From: Rhodopseudomonas faecalis
GTDB lineage: Bacteria; Pseudomonadota; Alphaproteobacteria; Rhizobiales; Xanthobacteraceae
Direction of reading: 5' to 3'
Assembly (NCBI RefSeq): GCF_003217325.1
Contig: NZ_QJTI01000026.1
Span: forward strand, 1 to 53,980
DNA length: 53,980 nt
The translations under genes and the position numbers were made by a program. The notes below the pieces were generated by a model. The model saw nothing but the letters and a program-made list of their open reading frames with translations, had not been told where the DNA came from and did no database searches. This document shows positions 52,413 through 53,980 of the stretch, piece after piece (positions within the stretch are counted from its first letter, which is position 1; each line of letters opens with the position of its first letter).

Positions 52413-53336
52413 GTGAAGGCACAGCATTCCAAGCGGCTCGTTGCAGGGCCGCGCCAATCCGTGTCGACCGAGCGGCACCAGGATTTTGGGCTGCCGCTCG
52501 CGATCACACTGATGCTGCATGGCGATAGCACGGTGCAGCCGCCTGCGGCGTTCCATCACCCCGAGCTCTCTGCGACGCCGCCTGCGCGGCGCATCAATGC
52601 GTCGTCGTCGATTTTGCCTGAAGCGCTGCAAAGCACTCGCCGGCGCGATTGGCGAGCGCACCTGTGGCGGCTGCAGTTCCACCTGCTACGCACCGTGGAG
52701 ATGCTGATGCGGATCGCGGTGCTGCGTGAACGTCCGCGCCCGCTCGACCTGCGATCGGCCGCCGCGGCAGCGCCGAGCGCCCCAGCAATTGACGACCCGT
52801 GGCAGCGTCAGCTCAGCATCGGCCATGGCTGCTCCGGGCCGGATCTGGCCACGCCATCGATCAACGCCCTCGCCATGGAGCCCGATCAGCCGCACCACAG
52901 CCCGGCGATCGCAGTCGGCGTCGTGGGTCATGGCGATGCGTTCACATCGCTTGTTCATCGTCTCCTCGAACTTGGCGCTCGGGTGCACGCCACTGCCGAT
53001 ACCATCGATGATTATGCCGCGCTGCGCAGCGCGGGCGCCGTGCCGCATCGCTTTGAAGACATGCCGGCGGTCGCGTCCAAGATCGATCTGCTGATCTCGA
53101 CCAGTTTCGCCCGGCCCGTCGGCGCCACCGTGGTGGCACGGCTGCCGGAAACAGCCGTCATCATCGATCTTGCGGGGCCACCCGGCAGCGTCGATTTCGA
53201 AACCTCGCGGCGTCTTGGCCGTCGGCCGATCTGGGCGCCGGCCCTTGATAGTAATCTGGAGACCAGCTGGCTGTTGATCGCGGCGGAGGTCGAGGCGATG
53301 ACGGCCGACAACCAACGCTCACCAACGCTCAGTTAG
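52413..53336 (+). CDS. Rossmann-fold (dipicolinate synthase A/SAH hydrolase-like) protein under B12 riboswitch
   Basis: 307 residues from GTG 52413 (AGAGGGA nine bases before); TTG 52329 is an alternative. Residues 1-160 are Arg/Ala/His-rich and unlike any domain I know. Residues 165-290 form a NAD(P)-binding fold: AIAVGVVGHGDAFTSLVHRL, then KIDLLISTSFARPVGATVVA and AVIIDLAGPPGSVDFETSRR, which resembles dipicolinate synthase subunit A and the NAD domain of S-adenosylhomocysteine hydrolase. It is the first gene after the cobalamin riboswitch, so a link to B12, cobalt or a B12-independent substitute is possible but unproven. Two short frames between (52187-52378) may be leader peptides or chance. 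Confidence 0.6.
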   Translation: MKAQHSKRLVAGPRQSVSTERHQDFGLPLAITLMLHGDSTVQPPAAFHHPELSATPPARRINASSSILPEALQSTRRRDWRAHLWRLQFHLLRTVEMLMRIAVLRERPRPLDLRSAAAAAPSAPAIDDPWQRQLSIGHGCSGPDLATPSINALAMEPDQPHHSPAIAVGVVGHGDAFTSLVHRLLELGARVHATADTIDDYAALRSAGAVPHRFEDMPAVASKIDLLISTSFARPVGATVVARLPETAVIIDLAGPPGSVDFETSRRLGRRPIWAPALDSNLETSWLLIAAEVEAMTADNQRSPTLS

Positions 53337-53513
53337 TTCGATCCGGCCTGCCGCGCGACGGCGCGCGGCGGGCCCGGCCTCGCTTCGCGCCATCAACACA
53401 GTCATGATCACGGTCAGGCCGTGACATCCGCGTTGCTACCAGACTGCGTCGCCAACGCGCGGTAGAGCGATTGCAACGGCGCCGCCCTCGTCCGGTCCTC
53501 CGCCATTATCGCT

Positions 53514-53543
53514 GCGCAATACGCTTCGCTATTGCGCCCTACG
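53514..53543. repeat. Short palindromic REP-like element
   Basis: GCGCAATA-CGCTTCGC-TATTGCGC followed by CCTACG, the well-known GTAGGGCGCAATAGCGAAG type of dispersed repeat read from the other strand. Confidence 0.7.
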
Positions 53544-53573
53544 AGCAGCTACTCACGTCGAAAGCCCCAGCAG

Positions 53574-53656
53574 GTAGCCCGGATGGAGCGCAGCGCAATC
53601 CGGGACGGAAGCAACCGACGAACAACCCGGATTTCGCTGCGCTCCATCCGGGCTAC
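53574..53656. repeat. Long inverted repeat of the GTAGCCCGGATGGAGC type
   Basis: GTAGCCCGGATGGAGCGCAG at 53574 is mirrored by CTGCGCTCCATCCGGGCTAC ending at 53656, with a spacer of about 40 bases that contains ATCCGGG/CCCGGAT complementarity. A BIME-like pair of REP units in opposite orientation. Confidence 0.8.
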
Positions 53657-53980
53657 GTACGACGTACTCGATGGCCGTTACATCACCAAGGTTGTCGGAG
53701 ACCATCGCAACAATGGCGTAGATGAGGTCAGCCTGGCAGCCATCAGTCGCCGGATCATTGCTCACCGCTTCGACCTCCGCCAAAATTCATCATGGTTTAT
53801 CGTTTGGGCCAACGTAGGATGAATCGTCATCCGACTATGTGAGTCCAACAAAGGCCCTCGATCGCTTAGCCAAGGTAGTCGCTTCTCGATCCCCGTCGTC
53901 ACTTCGTCGCTGGTTGTTTCGAGCCGAATCCGCTTGACGCCGATCGTCTCGGGGTGGACCAACTCGACGCTGGTAGGATC

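Larger units (their letters stand above)
53337..53980. other. Right-edge stretch with REP-like repeats
   Basis: A G/C hairpin GCCGCGC/GCGCGGC (53350-53369) and TCACGG-N5-CCGTGA (53409-53425) follow the last gene and may end its transcript. Palindromic repeats occupy 53514-53543 and 53574-53656. A minus-strand frame from the window edge to 53762 could be the 3' end of a gene starting outside; I do not recognise it. Confidence 0.5.

Noticed and set aside
53762-53962. 66-codon minus-strand frame at the right edge
   Set aside because: It may continue outside the window, but no family, start or ribosome site can be seen, so it is not called as a gene.

Overview
The window is high-GC chromosomal DNA of an alphaproteobacterium of the Nitrobacteraceae (Rhodopseudomonas/Bradyrhizobium type). 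The evidence is the gene families (Liv amino-acid ABC operon, Pit with a DUF47 partner, Omp25/31-like porin, a small 82-residue conserved protein) and the dispersed palindromic repeats of the GTAGCCCGGATGGAGC and GTCATGGCCGGG kinds. The family assignment is inferred from recalled sequence style; no search was run.

Bases 1-20,430 are an accessory defence island. Reading leftward from a tyrosine recombinase (17194-16106) there is a complete type I Zorya operon, zorA-zorB-zorC-zorD. It continues without a gap into a fifth gene coding an ASCH-domain protein that overlaps zorD by ATGA. After 154 bases comes a type I restriction-modification operon, hsdM-hsdS-hsdR, which ends in a PD-(D/E)XK/DUF5655 nuclease-like gene. 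Right of the integrase lie a hipB-like regulator, a hipA kinase gene broken by two frameshifts, and an AT-richer gene for a two-helix membrane/coiled-coil protein. A degenerate direct repeat of about 92-94 bp (17213-17304 and 20335-20428) brackets this second module and probably marks two tandem integration junctions.

Bases 20,430-34,700 are ordinary chromosome with several envelope and regulatory genes: two small YqjD/YqjE-like membrane proteins; a TetR-CDF transporter pair behind a near-consensus promoter with a built-in operator; a porin with its terminator; an envelope-signalling operon (TPR/beta-barrel protein, FecR-domain protein, CHASE2-adenylate cyclase); prfC; sugE/gdx; and pit with its DUF47 partner.

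Bases 34,700-45,900 hold a DUF4407 membrane protein, a repeat-rich spacer with no credible gene, a small membrane protein, a five-gene livGFKHM operon, an atypical pyruvate-kinase-like gene and a YffB/ArsC-like gene. The last two converge with overlapping 3' ends.

Bases 45,900-53,980 are regulator-rich: MarR, TetR with a divergent VOC-family gene, an AHL synthase of the LuxI family with no LuxR beside it, an AraC-VOC pair, an APH(3')-like aminoglycoside phosphotransferase, a small conserved protein, a short-chain dehydrogenase, and a clear cobalamin riboswitch ahead of an unusual Rossmann-fold protein. The right edge holds palindromic REP-like repeats. No tRNA, rRNA or CRISPR array was seen.

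The strongest candidate for something undescribed is the ASCH-domain gene translationally coupled to Zorya. Next are the TPR-FecR-CHASE2 cyclase module, the orphan AHL synthase and the B12-riboswitch/Rossmann gene.
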